A stretch of 64,000 nt of DNA from Ciborinia camelliae (taxonomy: Eukaryota; Ascomycota; Leotiomycetes; Helotiales; Sclerotiniaceae), in NCBI GenBank assembly GCA_025890175.1, contig JANPYM010000005.1:206505-270504 (forward strand). The letters run 5' to 3'. The position numbers and the translations under genes were made by a program. Positions 13,001 to 24,245 of the stretch are shown one piece after another. Position 1 is the first letter of the stretch; each line of letters begins with the position of its first letter. The notes beneath the pieces were generated by a model that was given only the letters and a program-made list of their open reading frames with translations, made no database searches and had not been told where the DNA came from.

Positions 13001-14749
13001 TTAAAATATTTATTTATTTATTTTATAAAACAAAATTTATAAATTTTTTATTTTTTTTATTTTAATTTTATTATTAAATTTAAAATTAATTATATATTTT
13101 TTAAACTGATTTAATTAATTATAATTTAAATATTTAAAATATTTGTAAATAAATTTTGTAAATATTTTATTTAGATTTATATTCTTATTATATATAATTA
13201 AAACAGATTATTAAAAAATATATAAATTTTTTAATTTTTTAATAATAAAATATAATTAATCGAATTTCTAATATAATACAAAATTATTTTCAAATATAAT
13301 TTTGTAATTAAAATTTGTAAATAAATTTATAAAGATAAATTGAATAAAACTAAATTTAAATATAAATTATATATTAAATAATATTATTATTTCGATTTTA
13401 ATTTTTTTAAAAATAATATTATTAATAAAAGAATTATTAAAAATCTTTATATTTTTAGAAATTAATTAATATTAAATATATTCAAAATTATTAAATTATT
13501 TAATAAAATATTATAAAACATTAAAATCAAATATTTATTTAATTAAATCAATTATATATATAATTAAATCAAAATAAATAATTTTATTATATTAATTATT
13601 AATAAAACTAATTTTAACATTTTTGTTTTTATTTTTATCCTTTTTATTAATAAATCTTTTTTTATTATTTTTAATATCTTTTTAAATTTTTATTAAAATA
13701 TAATAATGTTTTTGATAATATTTTATTTTTAAATAAAAACAATATTAATCCTTAACAATCTTATTAATATCATTTTCAGAATTATTATTATTTTTGTCTT
13801 TACCTTAATTGTTTTGTTTAAAGTTATTACAATTATTATAATTCTAAAATTTATTATATTATTTTTCTTTGTTATATTTATATTATAATTTTTAATTATT
13901 AATAATATTCGCTATTATTATTATAATTAGTTTTTTTTTTATTATAAAAATAATTATAATATTTTATAAAAAAAAATTGAAATTGAAAATAAATATTTTG
14001 ATTTATTATTATTTAAATAATTCGAAAATTTTAATCAAAAATTATTAAAAGATTTTTTTATTATTAATAGTTTAAATATTAAAAAAGATTTATTATTAAA
14101 AATAAAAGAAATTGTTTAAAAAACTAACAAAATAATTAAGTTTTGAAATCGAATTTGATATAATAAAACTGTTTTCTAATTTTTATAATAAATTGAGAAT
14201 ATACTAAATTGTTGTTTTTTTTCAATATTTTTTATATACCAATATTATTAAAATTTCAAATAAAAAATATTAATATTAAATACTATATATTATTAATATT
14301 AAAATTTAAAATTAATAAAATATAATTATAATATTTTTTATAATTATTAAATAAATCTTTATTATTTAAAATATCTATTTTTTTTTAATATTTTTTATAA
14401 TATTAATAATTTTAATAAAAATTAATATCAAAAAAATTAAATCTCTAAATTTATCTCAATTATTATTTTTAAATATAATTTTTTTTTTTTTTATAATAAC
14501 AAAAAAAAATCAAAGAAAATTGTATTTATATTTAATATAATTATTAATAAAATATAATTATATAGACTTTATAATTTATTAAAGATATAATATATATATT
14601 ATGTATATAAATTAAAATTATGTATAAATAAATAAAAGGTATTGTACAATATAGGAAGCTAAGCTATATTAGGAGATAGGGTAGATCTTGATGACCTTGA
14701 TCATCTATACTATTATAGTGAATATGGTATAGTGATATGATCTTCAACA
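10014..14749. mobile_element. Full-length RIP-degraded LTR retrotransposon, family A, copy 1
   Basis: LTR-like ends at 10014-10188 and 14577-14749 carry the family A landmarks: TAGACTAAAGCTATG, a GGAACTGTAAAGTAGG-type word, and GATCTTCAACA at the right end. The 4.4 kb between them is AT-saturated and matches 21778-23961, 36088-40463 and, inverted, 24408-28794. No long frame survives except 65 codons at 11231-11428, which has counterparts in the other copies. The flanking five bases (GTTTT and AATTT) do not match, so the original target duplication is lost or the ends recombined. Confidence 0.7.
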
Positions 14750-15594
14750 AATTTAATTTTTTGAATAAATAAAAAGTTTTAATATTTTTAATATTCAATT
14801 AAATTAAATTGTTTTTTTATATTAAAAAAACTAATTTGTAATAAAAATTAACTTTATATTTTATTTAGATTTAATTAAATATAATAAATTTGATATAATG
14901 TTAATAAATATTTTTTATTTTTTAGATTAATATTAAAATTTAATGTTTTTTGAATTTAAAATTAATATTTTAAAATATTTTTGGCTTTTTTTATAAAACA
15001 AAATTAAAGATTTATTATAATTTGAAATTATTATAAATAAAAAACAAATGAATTCTAATAAATGTGGAATATACAAAATTGGTTATAATTTTAATTAATA
15101 TAAATTATTTATTTTAATTATTTTGAAAATAATTAATATAATAATATAAATATTTTGTAAGTTTTTGATTTGATATTTTAAATTAATTATTTGTTTTAAA
15201 ATAATAAATAATAAATATAAATTTTTAAATATTTGATAATCAATAAAGATATTATTAGATTTTGTTATTTTATTATAAACTTTTATTAAAAACAAAAAAT
15301 TTAATTATTTTAGCATTTAATTATAAAATAATATAAAAAATCATTTTAATTGTTTTTTAATATTAAAACTTTTATTATTAAAAAATCTTGAAAAGAGATT
15401 AATTTGAATAAATTTAAAATTTTTTTGTTTAATTAATTTGTATATCTGTATTACAATAATATTATATCTGTTTCTTATAATTAAAAATTAAATAATATAA
15501 TTTATATTAATATATTATTAAAAGCAATTAATAATCGAAAATAAATTTAAAATTTTATTATAAATATTTTGAAAAGTTTTTATTTGTTTATATT
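14750..15594. repeat. AT-saturated DNA, no gene
   Basis: AT-rich sequence without a gene. A 66-codon open frame at 15095-15295 on the minus strand is Ile/Leu/Asn/Lys-rich and unrecognised, as expected of chance frames in such DNA. Confidence 0.6.
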
Positions 15595-15875
15595 TATTAT
15601 CACGAGGACAACTTGGGGATCTAATGATTTAGGAACTAAGATTCGTATTAATGAAAATCTAGATTCTAATATTAAAAAAAAATGTAGGATAACTAAACCT
15701 TATATAGCTTTAAATAGTTGTATTGAATTGGCGTTAGTGTTTAGCGTATAGTATTAAGCGAGTATTATACTTAGAATCTAATATTATAGGAATAAAAAGC
15801 ATTCACCATCAGGCATATAATCATAGGTTACATACTAGTTACATAACCCGTACCCCTATAACTTCGTTATATATA
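15595..15875 (-). mobile_element. LTR-like repeat, family B, copy 1
   Basis: About 280 bp starting TATTATCACGAGGAC and ending near CTTCGTTATA. The same sequence occurs inverted at 16208-16485 and at about 19703-19988. Consensus ends are TGTTATGACGAAG and CGTGATAACA, a TG...CA pair with a six-base inverted terminus, so it reads as an LTR. C-to-T changes relative to the copy at 19703 suggest moderate RIP. Confidence 0.6.
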
Positions 15876-15883
15876 TTCAATAA

Positions 15884-16094
15884 ATATATATTTAAACTTA
15901 ATTTAAAAATTATTAATATTATAATATTAATAAATCTGCTCCGCAGATTTATTAGAGTGTATCACTGTATATAGTCGATATATTTATTATATAGGCATAT
16001 AAGCTTATATAGATCGATCTACAATCGATATATAATATAATATTATTTTATTTTACTGTTAATATCAATATATATCATCCAGGTGATTCTAACA
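15884..16094 (-). mobile_element. LTR-like terminal repeat, family C, copy 2
   Basis: Matches 175-386. Its minus-strand start, TGTTAGAATCACC, is less mutated than that of copy 1. It lies between two family B repeats that face in opposite directions. Confidence 0.5.
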
Positions 16095-16207
16095 AAATTA
16101 ATTAGTTAAAATAATATATATACAAATTAACTAATATATATATAAATTAGATAATTAAGATATTATAAACAATGTTTTTAAAACTTAAATAAAATATTTG
16201 ATATTAT

Positions 16208-16485
16208 TGTTATAACGAAGTTACAGGGGTACGGGTTACGTAACTAGCATATAACCTACGATCACGTACCTAATAGTAAATGCTTTTTATTTTTATAGTA
16301 TTAGGTTTTAAATATAATATTCGTTTAATATTATGTATTAGGTATTAATGTTAATTTAGTACAATTATTTAGAGTTATATAAAATTTAGCTATCCTATAC
16401 TTTCTTTTAGTATTAAAATCTAGATTTTTATTAATACAAATCTTAGTTTCTAAATCATTAAGATCCCCAAGTCGTCCTTATAATA
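16208..16485 (+). mobile_element. LTR-like repeat, family B, copy 2
   Basis: Starts TGTTATAACGAAGTTACAGG and ends ATAATA. It is the inverted counterpart of 15595-15875. Flanks ATTAT and ATTGC agree only at the first three bases, so no target duplication is claimed. Confidence 0.6.
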
Positions 16486-16490
16486 ATTGC

Positions 16491-17000
16491 AAAATAACTG
16501 TACTAAGCCACTCTGTTTAACATTATATACATTTCCAATACTCCCCCTATACTAAATATATATAGTGTCGCGATTTGGGGCACGTGACCTCCGGTCACGT
16601 GACTCCGCTAGCGGCGGCGCCGGCGTAGCGGGTGCATATAAGGATCGCGTACTTCGTACTTGATCCCGAAATACACTTAACAATACAACTTATTTACTAT
16701 ATACTATTGATCAATAGTTACTTATCACCGAGTAATCGAACCAACATATAGAATCCAAACTAAAATCTTATACGTTCTGAATTAAGCTTGTAACTTCGAT
16801 TCCACCTAATATAATAGGTCGCTTATCTATTTGCGATTTATTAAAAATAAATCTAAATGTAAATTCAACAAAAAACTTTTAGTTATATACAATAAGCTAC
16901 AAAAACTATACACTTTATTATTACACCAATCGGACTTATAATCTATGGAAAAATAGCTGTACTAAGCCACTCTGCTTAGCATTATATACATTTCCAACAG
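16491..17000. repeat. Fragments of another LTR family (D) around a solo LTR
   Basis: ACTGTACTAAGCCACTCTG, then AACATTATATACATTTCCAA, occurs at about 16497-16541, and again at about 16949-16999 ending TTTCCAACA. A diverged copy is at 21210-21262. In reverse complement this starts TGTTGGAAATGTATATAATG, resembling Copia-type LTR starts (family knowledge, from memory). The rest of the element was not delimited. Confidence 0.45.
16566..16746 (+). mobile_element. Intact GC-rich solo LTR, family E, exact target duplication TATAG
   Basis: 181 bp from TGTCGCGATTTGGGGCAC to GAACCAACA, flanked by TATAG at 16561-16565 and 16747-16751. It has the canonical TG...CA ends, contains a CACGTGACC..GGTCACGTGA inverted motif, a GC-rich core and TATAAGG, so it keeps a promoter-like layout. 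It shows no RIP damage although it sits inside mutated repeats, so it is probably the youngest insertion here. Confidence 0.85.
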
Positions 17001-17101
17001 ATATAATAGATTTGGAAAACCAAATATTTGATTCGAAAAATCTAAAACAAATTGGATTTAAACGTTCTAGGCGACAAGGGCAATTGAAAATAAAGTTGCG
17101 A

Positions 17102-17180
17102 TATAGGAGGTTCAGGGGATAGACTTTAAGTCTATATCCGTCAGACGAAAATTAATACTACTATTACTACTACTATTAGT
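17102..17180 (-). repeat. Dispersed repeat with hairpin, copy 1
   Basis: The minus strand shares TAGTAGTAGTA..ATTAATTTTCGTCTG and the following CGGA..AGACTTA with 29570-29640. Here it contains the near-palindrome TAGACTTTAAGTCTA. It resembles the junction between a retrotransposon body and its LTR, but the parent element is unknown. Confidence 0.45.
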
Positions 17181-18346
17181 AAGAAAATAATGTTTAAGGT
17201 ACTATATATAGATTATCTTTATCAACATCTATAGTATACGCAATATATGCGCTAGATAGCATATATAGAAACTAACGTTCGGTATACTATGTATATACGC
17301 AGTTTACTTGGTTTCTAGAACAGTACTCGATAGTAGCCTTTACAATTACAACCTATACTACATCTTCTATGCCTGTTATACCTTATAGGAACTTGCACGT
17401 CCATTCTTTCTATTCTGGTCTTGATGAATAAACCACCAATGATGCTGTTCAAATTCCAGGGGGGACCAATGGCATTCACCACCCCCAACACCCTCAACAT
17501 TAACTACGCAATATACCACAAGTTGATGCGCGGGTGAGATTTCTCTGAATCGATTGATTCTGATATTTATATTATACCTTATAGTATTGAATGATGTTGT
17601 TGGTGGTGTAAGGGGGGGGAAATAGCGAAACTGTTTTGGTGTTCGGAATAATCCCGGTCGGAAGGTCGGAACTTAAAAGCCCCGGCCATATCGGAACAAC
17701 CCCTTCCGAAAGCACCGCAGGTGTTTCAGGGATTATCATTATCAAAATCAAAATGAACAAACTTCATCCAAAGCCAAGCCAAGTCAATCCAAGCCAATTC
17801 GAGCCAATCCAATACAATGAAATTCCCAGGAGATGATGGGCAAGCTCGAGTTACAAGGTTATAACAGGTTTCGTGATGATCTATGGATCGCTTTGTACAA
17901 AATTGGACGACTTGGTGAACGATTGATATAGGTATCTATCTAGAATTAGAGTTGATATATATTGCTATTGATATTGCTATTGATATTGCTACCATGACCT
18001 TTATGAGTAAGGATTGACAGGAGTGAACCCGCATGTTTCTATAGCATAACTTATAAGGTACCTACTTACTTCCTAGGTATTAGGCAGGTAAGGTACATAA
18101 GCCCGGAGTATATAAGGCAATTAATTAAACTTCCTTTCGATTGTCGAGTGACGGGTGACGGGCGACAGATCACGGGTCACGGGTCACGGGTGTAATTCCA
18201 GATTATAATCATCACCCGGATTACATAGTCAAAACAAACATCCACGTTCTCCCCATCCCCATCCCCACCCCCATCCATCCATCCACATCCAAATCAACGC
18301 AGGTTACAACCTTTAGTACTCTCCCTGTAGGTCTAGAGTCTAGACT
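17181..18346. other. Intergenic region with simple repeats
   Basis: No gene is recognised. Open frames of 61-66 codons at 17315-17836 overlap on both strands and resemble nothing. Simple repeats include CCAAGCCAA-type words near 17770-17815, ATTGCTATTGAT near 17962-17991, TCACGGG-type units near 18146-18192 and CCATCCCCA-type units near 18246-18290. Confidence 0.5.
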
Positions 18347-18709
18347 CTAATTCCCGATACGGTAACACGGAGCACGGTTGTCGGCGGCGAAAATAGTAGT
18401 ACACTTGTAACTTCCTCCAGCTGCACAAGCAGTACCATATTTGACAATATGGTTGATATCCCACTTTGTGCCATCCGCACGACGGGCTTGGCTGCAATAC
18501 AAACTGCAATCGATATTGCCGGACCTAGAGTCCTATTATAGGTACGACATTAGCTCTGCCTTGATAGTCAGTCTATTTAAAATGCTAGAGTTATTTACCT
18601 GATATACACAACAATGCGAGCCATCTGTGAAAAGGCATTGACAATAGCTACAAGCGTGCACGCTGACAGCGGCAATGAGGAACAGAGCGATAGAGGTGAA
18701 TTTAACCAT
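18347..18709 (-). CDS. Small secreted ten-cysteine protein, family member 4 (inverted, distant copy)
   Basis: Exon 1 is 18599-18709 and exon 2 is 18347-18532 on the minus strand, with a 66-bp phase-0 intron (GTAAAT donor, GCTAAT branch-like site, ATAG acceptor); 98 aa result. Residues 1-19 are a signal peptide (VHA before the first cysteine). Cysteines at 20, 23, 25, 33, 34, 46, 50, 73, 81 and 93 keep the family order. YCQCLFTDG, HCCVYQ and ARRADGT are the shared motifs. It ends with a slightly longer tail after the last cysteine. It lies 9.3 kb from member 3, across a RIP-degraded retrotransposon, in the opposite direction, yet retains intron position, leader (TCGTCAAA) and an upstream box (18949-19015). 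It appears intact and free of RIP-type stops. Function unknown; effector-like by inference. Confidence 0.85.
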
Positions 18710-18948
18710 TTTGACGATTTAAAGAGAATGTGGTTGATGGTTTTGGTGAAGTGGAGTGAGTGAGTGTAATTGTATTGAAGTGAGTGTGTAATACAATGTC
18801 ACTCTCGGAAAGGGTGACATCCTTCCTTTTATACCTCAATTGCTCTAAATATAAATGACAAATTCTTATATTTATTAATAAGCTTATCTTATAACTACCG
18901 AGATTATTTATACAGAAACTTCATTAACTGAAATTAAATAGATATCAA

Positions 18949-19015
18949 AACTTGGCAATTATCGTTATAAAAGTATATTTCAGAAGTTTATCTCATCTTA
19001 TCCAATAACTTCTAC
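18949..19015 (-). promoter_or_regulatory. Upstream box shared with member 3
   Basis: On the minus strand it reads AAGATGAGATAAAC, then a run ending GCCAAGTTTTGATA. The region at 8375-8445 before member 3 has ATGAAATAAGAGAAAC and GCCAAGTTTTAATAAGC in the same order and spacing. Conservation across the inversion points to promoter function or to a duplicated block. Confidence 0.5.
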
Positions 19016-19702
19016 TTCTATCATACCAGCCAATATTAAGACTGAGATTCATTTCAGTTGCATTATTATTTCTAAAAACCCACCTTTTCTTCTATATTCT
19101 TTAAAGCAACTCGCTCAACTTAGCCCCCCTGTTGTGACACTTGAGAGTTGAGAGTCGAGACGAACTCATCGTTCAATTACAAAATAAAAAATTTCAAGTT
19201 TTTTTTAGATATCCTCTTTATCGTCAAAATGATTAAAATACTTGGGTTGAATTCGAGTCCTCTCGTATTAATCCCAATGATACGATAAGCTTTTAAACTA
19301 CATTTCAATTGATAAAGAGACACTTTACACGTATATATAAGGCTGGATAGTATAAATTTGGGATTCTAAATGAAAGTCAGTTTCGTGGTTATATGTAAAA
19401 CTGGGGAGTTTTAAATAATTCACTCCAGTTTCTACTATGATATACAAGTATTTGATCACCTTATCTATTAACTCGAGAGTATAGATTTAAAGTTTATATA
19501 TGATTTTCGTGATTCTTTTTTGAGGCTGCTTATATTGAAATGTAATGCTTTAAAGAAGTTCTTTATTTTTTTAATTATTCTATCTATCTAACGATGAAGT
19601 AAATATATGCTAAGAGTATATTCTTAACAAAATAAGTGAAAAGGTATACGCTAAATAAGCGAAATGCCTTATTTTTGTTAAACGTATAGTATATTATATT
19701 GT

Positions 19703-19988
19703 GTATATATATGACGAAGTTACAGGGGTACGGGTCACGTAACTAGAACGTGACCTACGATCACGTGCCTGATGGTGAATGCTCTTCATTTCTATAGTAT
19801 TAGGTTCTAGGTATAGTACTCGCTTAGTACTATGCGCTAGGCACTAGCGCCAGTTCAGTACAGCTACCTAGATCTATATAAAGTTCAGCTATCCTACATC
19901 TTCTTCTAGCATTAGAATCTAGATTTTCATCAATACGAATCTTAGTTTCTAAATCATTAGATCCCCAAGTCGTCCTCGTGATAATATA
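19703..19988 (+). mobile_element. LTR-like repeat, family B, copy 3, inside a family A LTR
   Basis: From ATGACGAAGTTACAGGGG to CCTCGTGATAATA it matches 16208-16485 and, inverted, 15595-15875, with more C and G retained. Exact ends are blurred by the local TATATA sequence; ATATA on both sides may be the target duplication. Confidence 0.65.
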
Positions 19989-20053
19989 GACTAAAGCTAT
20001 ATACAGAAACTGTAGAGTAGAAAAGCGAGCTAAACTAGTATGTGGGGTAGACC

Positions 20054-20464
20054 TGGTCCACCCCGTTCGTTAATCCGGCCCATTAACTAATCGGACCACC
20101 TCATTGGTTAATGGGAACCCCTTACCCGAACGGGGCGCCCGATTAACCAATGGGCTCTATCACCTAAAAATCGATTTTTTGAAAATATAAAATCAATATT
20201 TATTAATGAATTAAGTATTTATTAATAATAGAATATTTGATTAACAAATCAAAATCGATTAATATTAATTGATTTTTTATATAAAAAAGTTTTAAAATAT
20301 TTTTTTATTAAACTTTTCTATTTTCAAAAGATCGATTTTTAGACAATAAAGCCCGTGGACCACCCCATTGGTTAATCGGGCGCCCCGTTCGGGTAAGGGG
20401 TTCCTATTAACCAATGAGGTGGTCCGATTAGTTAATGGGCCGGATTGACGAACGGGGTGGACCA
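20054..20464. mobile_element. 411-bp foldback/MITE element with 101-bp terminal inverted repeats
   Basis: The ends TGGTCCACCCCGTTCGT and ACGAACGGGGTGGACCA are inverted, with similarity running through 20054-20154 and 20364-20464 at only a few differences. The flanking GACC (20050-20053 and 20465-20468) is a possible 4-bp target duplication. Each arm is itself partly palindromic (CATTGGTTAAT and ATTAACCAATG), so it can form nested hairpins. The 209-bp centre is AT-rich and non-coding, with further inverted words (AAAAATCGATTTTTT, AAAAGATCGATTTTT). No transposase is present, so it must be non-autonomous. Confidence 0.85.
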
Positions 20465-20535
20465 GACCAGGGTCCTCTATACCATAGGTAATGAATGTAG
20501 TACAGTGATATGATCTTCAACAATTTTATAGTTAA

Positions 20536-20935
20536 CCCCTATGTGGAGTACGAGCTTTGAGTACAGCCGTTCGGGCCAACCAATAATAGTCCTCGTCTAT
20601 AACTCATATATATTATTGACAATACCCCTTTACAATCCTTTTTGCAGTTTATATTATACAACTTATAAAGCTCTATTTTTGAATAATTCAATTAGCATTT
20701 GTTTTGTATAATTAATACTATTAGTAAAATGTTTTAAAATGTTTTAAAATACTATATAATATTTGTATAAATATATATTATATTATACTAATATAAGCTT
20801 TGAGTACGGCCCTTCACAACCTCCCTAGCAGCTTGTACTGCGCAGCTTGTACTGCGCAGCTTGTAAAACCCTATACTTAAACAATTCAATCAGCATTCGT
20901 TTCGTATAACTAGTAATGAGGTGTTTTAAAATATA
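20536..20935. repeat. Two diverged copies of one repeat, with a 14-bp tandem repeat
   Basis: GCTTTGAGTACRG, then an AATTCAATYAGCATTYGTTT segment and GTTTTAAAAT, occurs at about 20548-20750 and again at about 20797-20930. The second copy contains GCAGCTTGTACTGC repeated in tandem about 2.5 times (20830-20866). No gene is seen. Confidence 0.5.
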
Positions 20936-21270
20936 TAATAAATTATAATTATTAATTCCAAGCCTAATTAATTAGTAGAATAAAAACAAAACAAGTTTTT
21001 ATAATTTCTTTTTATTATTTTATATCTAATAAAACTATTGGAAGATTATCTATATATCATTATAATAAATTCACTATCTATAATATAGTATACTTTATTA
21101 ATATATTCTATAATTATTCTATATATATATTGATTTATATTCCTTAATCTATTATATCTATTTTATAATTCTTAAATTTTTTAATATTTTAATTTATTAA
21201 TATTATAGAAAAAGGGTTATACTAAGCTATTGTATTTAGCATTATATACTATATTCTAACAAATATTTTA

Positions 21271-21560
21271 ATTATATTTTAATATTTTAATATTTTAATA
21301 TTTTAATATTTTAATATTTTAATATTTTAATATTTTAATATTTTAATATTTTAATATTTTAATATTTTAATATTTTAATATTTTAATATTTTAATATTTT
21401 AATATTTTAATATTTTAATATTTTAATATTTTAATATTTTAATATTTTAATATTTTAATATTTTAATATTTTAATATTTTAATATTTTAATGTTTTAATG
21501 TTTTAATGTTTTTATATTTTTATATTTTAATGTTTTTATGTTTTTATATTTTTATATTTT
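21271..21560. repeat. 8-bp minisatellite AATATTTT
   Basis: AATATTTT repeats about 27 times to 21490, then degrades into TGTTTTAA and TTTTTATA variants. It directly precedes a truncated family A element. Confidence 0.9.
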
Positions 21561-21603
21561 AATATTGTATTATATATAATAATTATAATATATTTATTAT
21601 AAT

Positions 21604-23961
21604 TATTGAATATGTAGTATGTGTATTGTGTAAGTGGATTAAAGCTATATATAGGAATTATAAAGTAGATAGAGGATATTGTATAATAAAAAAAACTAAG
21701 TTATTTTAGATAGTAGGGTAATTTATATTATTATAATAAATATAATATAATAATATAATTTTTAATATCTTTTTTATAATTAACAATTATTAAATTATAT
21801 TTTAAATCTTATTAATTTTTATAATGGTTTATAATTATAATATTTATTTTTTAATAAAATTTAATTATTTTGTATTATATAATATAATTATATTGTAATA
21901 TAAAAATATCCGGATTTTTTTTAAATATAATTAATTATCTTTTTTTTATATTTAAATTTATTTTAATATAATAAATAAAAAAATTAGTTAAAATTAATTA
22001 TTTAATCAAAATATTTATAATTTAATTAATATTAATTATTTAGAGTATTTTAAATTTGTTTCTATTTATTATATTATTTTTAATATAATATTATTTAATA
22101 TTAATATATTTAGTTTTATTATAAAATTTGTTTTTTTTTTATTTAATTAATATTGTTTTTATTATTTATAAATAATATTAAAACAAATAATTTTATTTCT
22201 ATATATTTTTTTAAATTTATAATTAATTTTTTTATTTATATAAATTCTTTAACACCCTTATTTATAATAATTATCTTTATCTCCATAATATTTTAAAAAA
22301 TAAATTTTTATTTGATTAATAATTAAACAATTATTTTTTTATATTATATAATAATAATTTTTTATATAAATTTTTAATATTATTTTAAACCCTATATCAA
22401 ATTAATATAAACTATATATTCCAAAAAAAAATTATTATAAATAATTAAATTCTAAAATTCTAAAAAAAAGTTTTTGTAATATATTAAAATAAATACTTTA
22501 CAAATAGAAAATACTATATTCCAAATAATTATATTATTTTTATAAATTGTTCTATAACAAAAAGAATATTCGATTAAATTATATTTGATAAATAAATATA
22601 AAAACTTACTATTTGAAAATAAAATTTTTTTTTATTATTAAAATTAATTTTATATATTATTATACTAAAAAACCAAAAAAAAATTTAATATTAAAAAAAT
22701 AAATTTCAAATTTTTTTAATATCTTTTTAATATAAACCAAATTATAAATTTTTAAAATACAATATTTTTTATTTTTTTTATTTTAAATACCAAAAAATAT
22801 TTATATTAATTTAAAATTTTTATATTTTTATTTAATATTAATTTTTTTTTAATAAAATTAATAATTATATATTTATTAATTAATAATAAATTGTTAATAT
22901 ATAACAAAAAAAATTCTTTTTTTTTTAATAATAAAATTAATTTAATATTTTTTAAAAAATTTCGAATAATAAATTATTATATTCAAAATATTTGTTTCAA
23001 TTTGTGAAAAAACTTTTTTAGTTTAAAATAAATATTCAAATTTTCTTTTAATATTTTTATAATTTTTAAATTTTTTTTTTTAAAAAATTAAAATATTTTT
23101 ATTAAAATTTTAAAATTTATTAATTTGTTATTTAAAAATATTATATTAATATTTATATTATTGATTTTAAAATTTTCAATAATAATTTTTACAAATATAA
23201 TTTATAATATAAAATATTTATTAATTCTTACAAATATTTTTTTAAAATTAATATTTTTTTGTTAAAAATAATTTTTAATTACAAATTATACCTTTTTTTA
23301 ATAATTTATTTAAATTAATTTAATTTGTTTTTCAAAATTTATTTAAAAATTATTAATTTTATTTTTTTTAGAATTATTTAAAAAATTTTAAAAATATTAT
23401 TTTTTTACAAACTTTTCAATTTAAATTTAATAATAAATATTTATATTAAAATATTTTTCTATATAATATTCTTAAAATTTCTTATTTTAATTGATATTTC
23501 AATATAAGCTTATTTTTTAACATTATTAATATTTATTTTTAAAATTTTGATTTATTAAATAATTTAATTATTAAAAAAAAATTTAAATTTTTTTTTATAA
23601 AAATTAGGCCTTAACTAATTTTTTTATTTTATAAAATGATTAAAAAAGTAATATTATTTACTTTCCTTTTTTTCAAAAAATCTTTTATTTAAAACAATAA
23701 ACCTTTTTTTTTGTTTATATCAAATATAAAAATTTATAGGTTTATATTAAATTATATTTTAGTTGAAATATTTTTAAATAAAAAACTATATTTATTAAAA
23801 TCAATATTTATAATCTTAATAATTTTTTTAAAAAACAAATTTAATAATAAATATATATAATATGTTTTTATTTTTATAAAAATTTAATTTTTTTTTAATA
23901 TTTTCAATTCGAATTTTTTTATTAATTTTTTTAAATACTAAAAATTTCAAATAAATATTTT
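21604..23961. mobile_element. Truncated family A LTR retrotransposon, copy 2
   Basis: A left LTR (21604-21777) is followed by about 2.2 kb of internal sequence that matches 10189 to about 12420 of copy 1. It stops where a separate family A LTR begins at 23962. RIP has removed all coding sense. The frame equivalent to 11231-11428 is broken here by a deletion. Confidence 0.7.
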
Positions 23962-24144
23962 TATTGAACATATAGTATATATATTATGTATGTAGATTAA
24001 AGCTATGTACAGGAACTGTAAAGTAGGTAGAATAGATATTGTATAGCAGAAGGAAGTTAAGCTACATTTAAAAGTAAAGTAGATTTCGATAATCTCGATT
24101 ATTTATATTATAATAAATATAATATAATAATATAATCTTTAACA
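23962..24144 (+). mobile_element. Family A solo LTR inside the truncated element
   Basis: Starts TATTGAACATATAG, contains TTAAAGCTATGTACAGGAAC and ends CTTTAACA. Flanks ATTTT and ATATT differ at one base. It and the next 100 bp (24145-24245) resemble 41986-42275, so this segment was duplicated as a unit. Confidence 0.65.
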
Positions 24145-24245
24145 ATATTCATATTATTTATAATCTTATTATTAATTATATTAAAATAATTATAATATAA
24201 ATTAATATTAGGATTTAAATACGGTTTTAGAATTTTGAATAATAT

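Larger units (their letters stand above)
19676..20522 (+). mobile_element. Family A solo LTR carrying two nested insertions, target duplication ATTTT
   Basis: Begins TGTTAAACGTATAG and ends GATCTTCAACA; flanks ATTTT at 19671-19675 and 20523-20527 are identical. Its own sequence is split: the first ~27-34 bp, then a family B repeat (about 19703-19988), then TAGACTAAAGC to GGGGTAGACC, then a 411-bp foldback element (20054-20464), then the last 54-58 bp. Confidence 0.8.
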
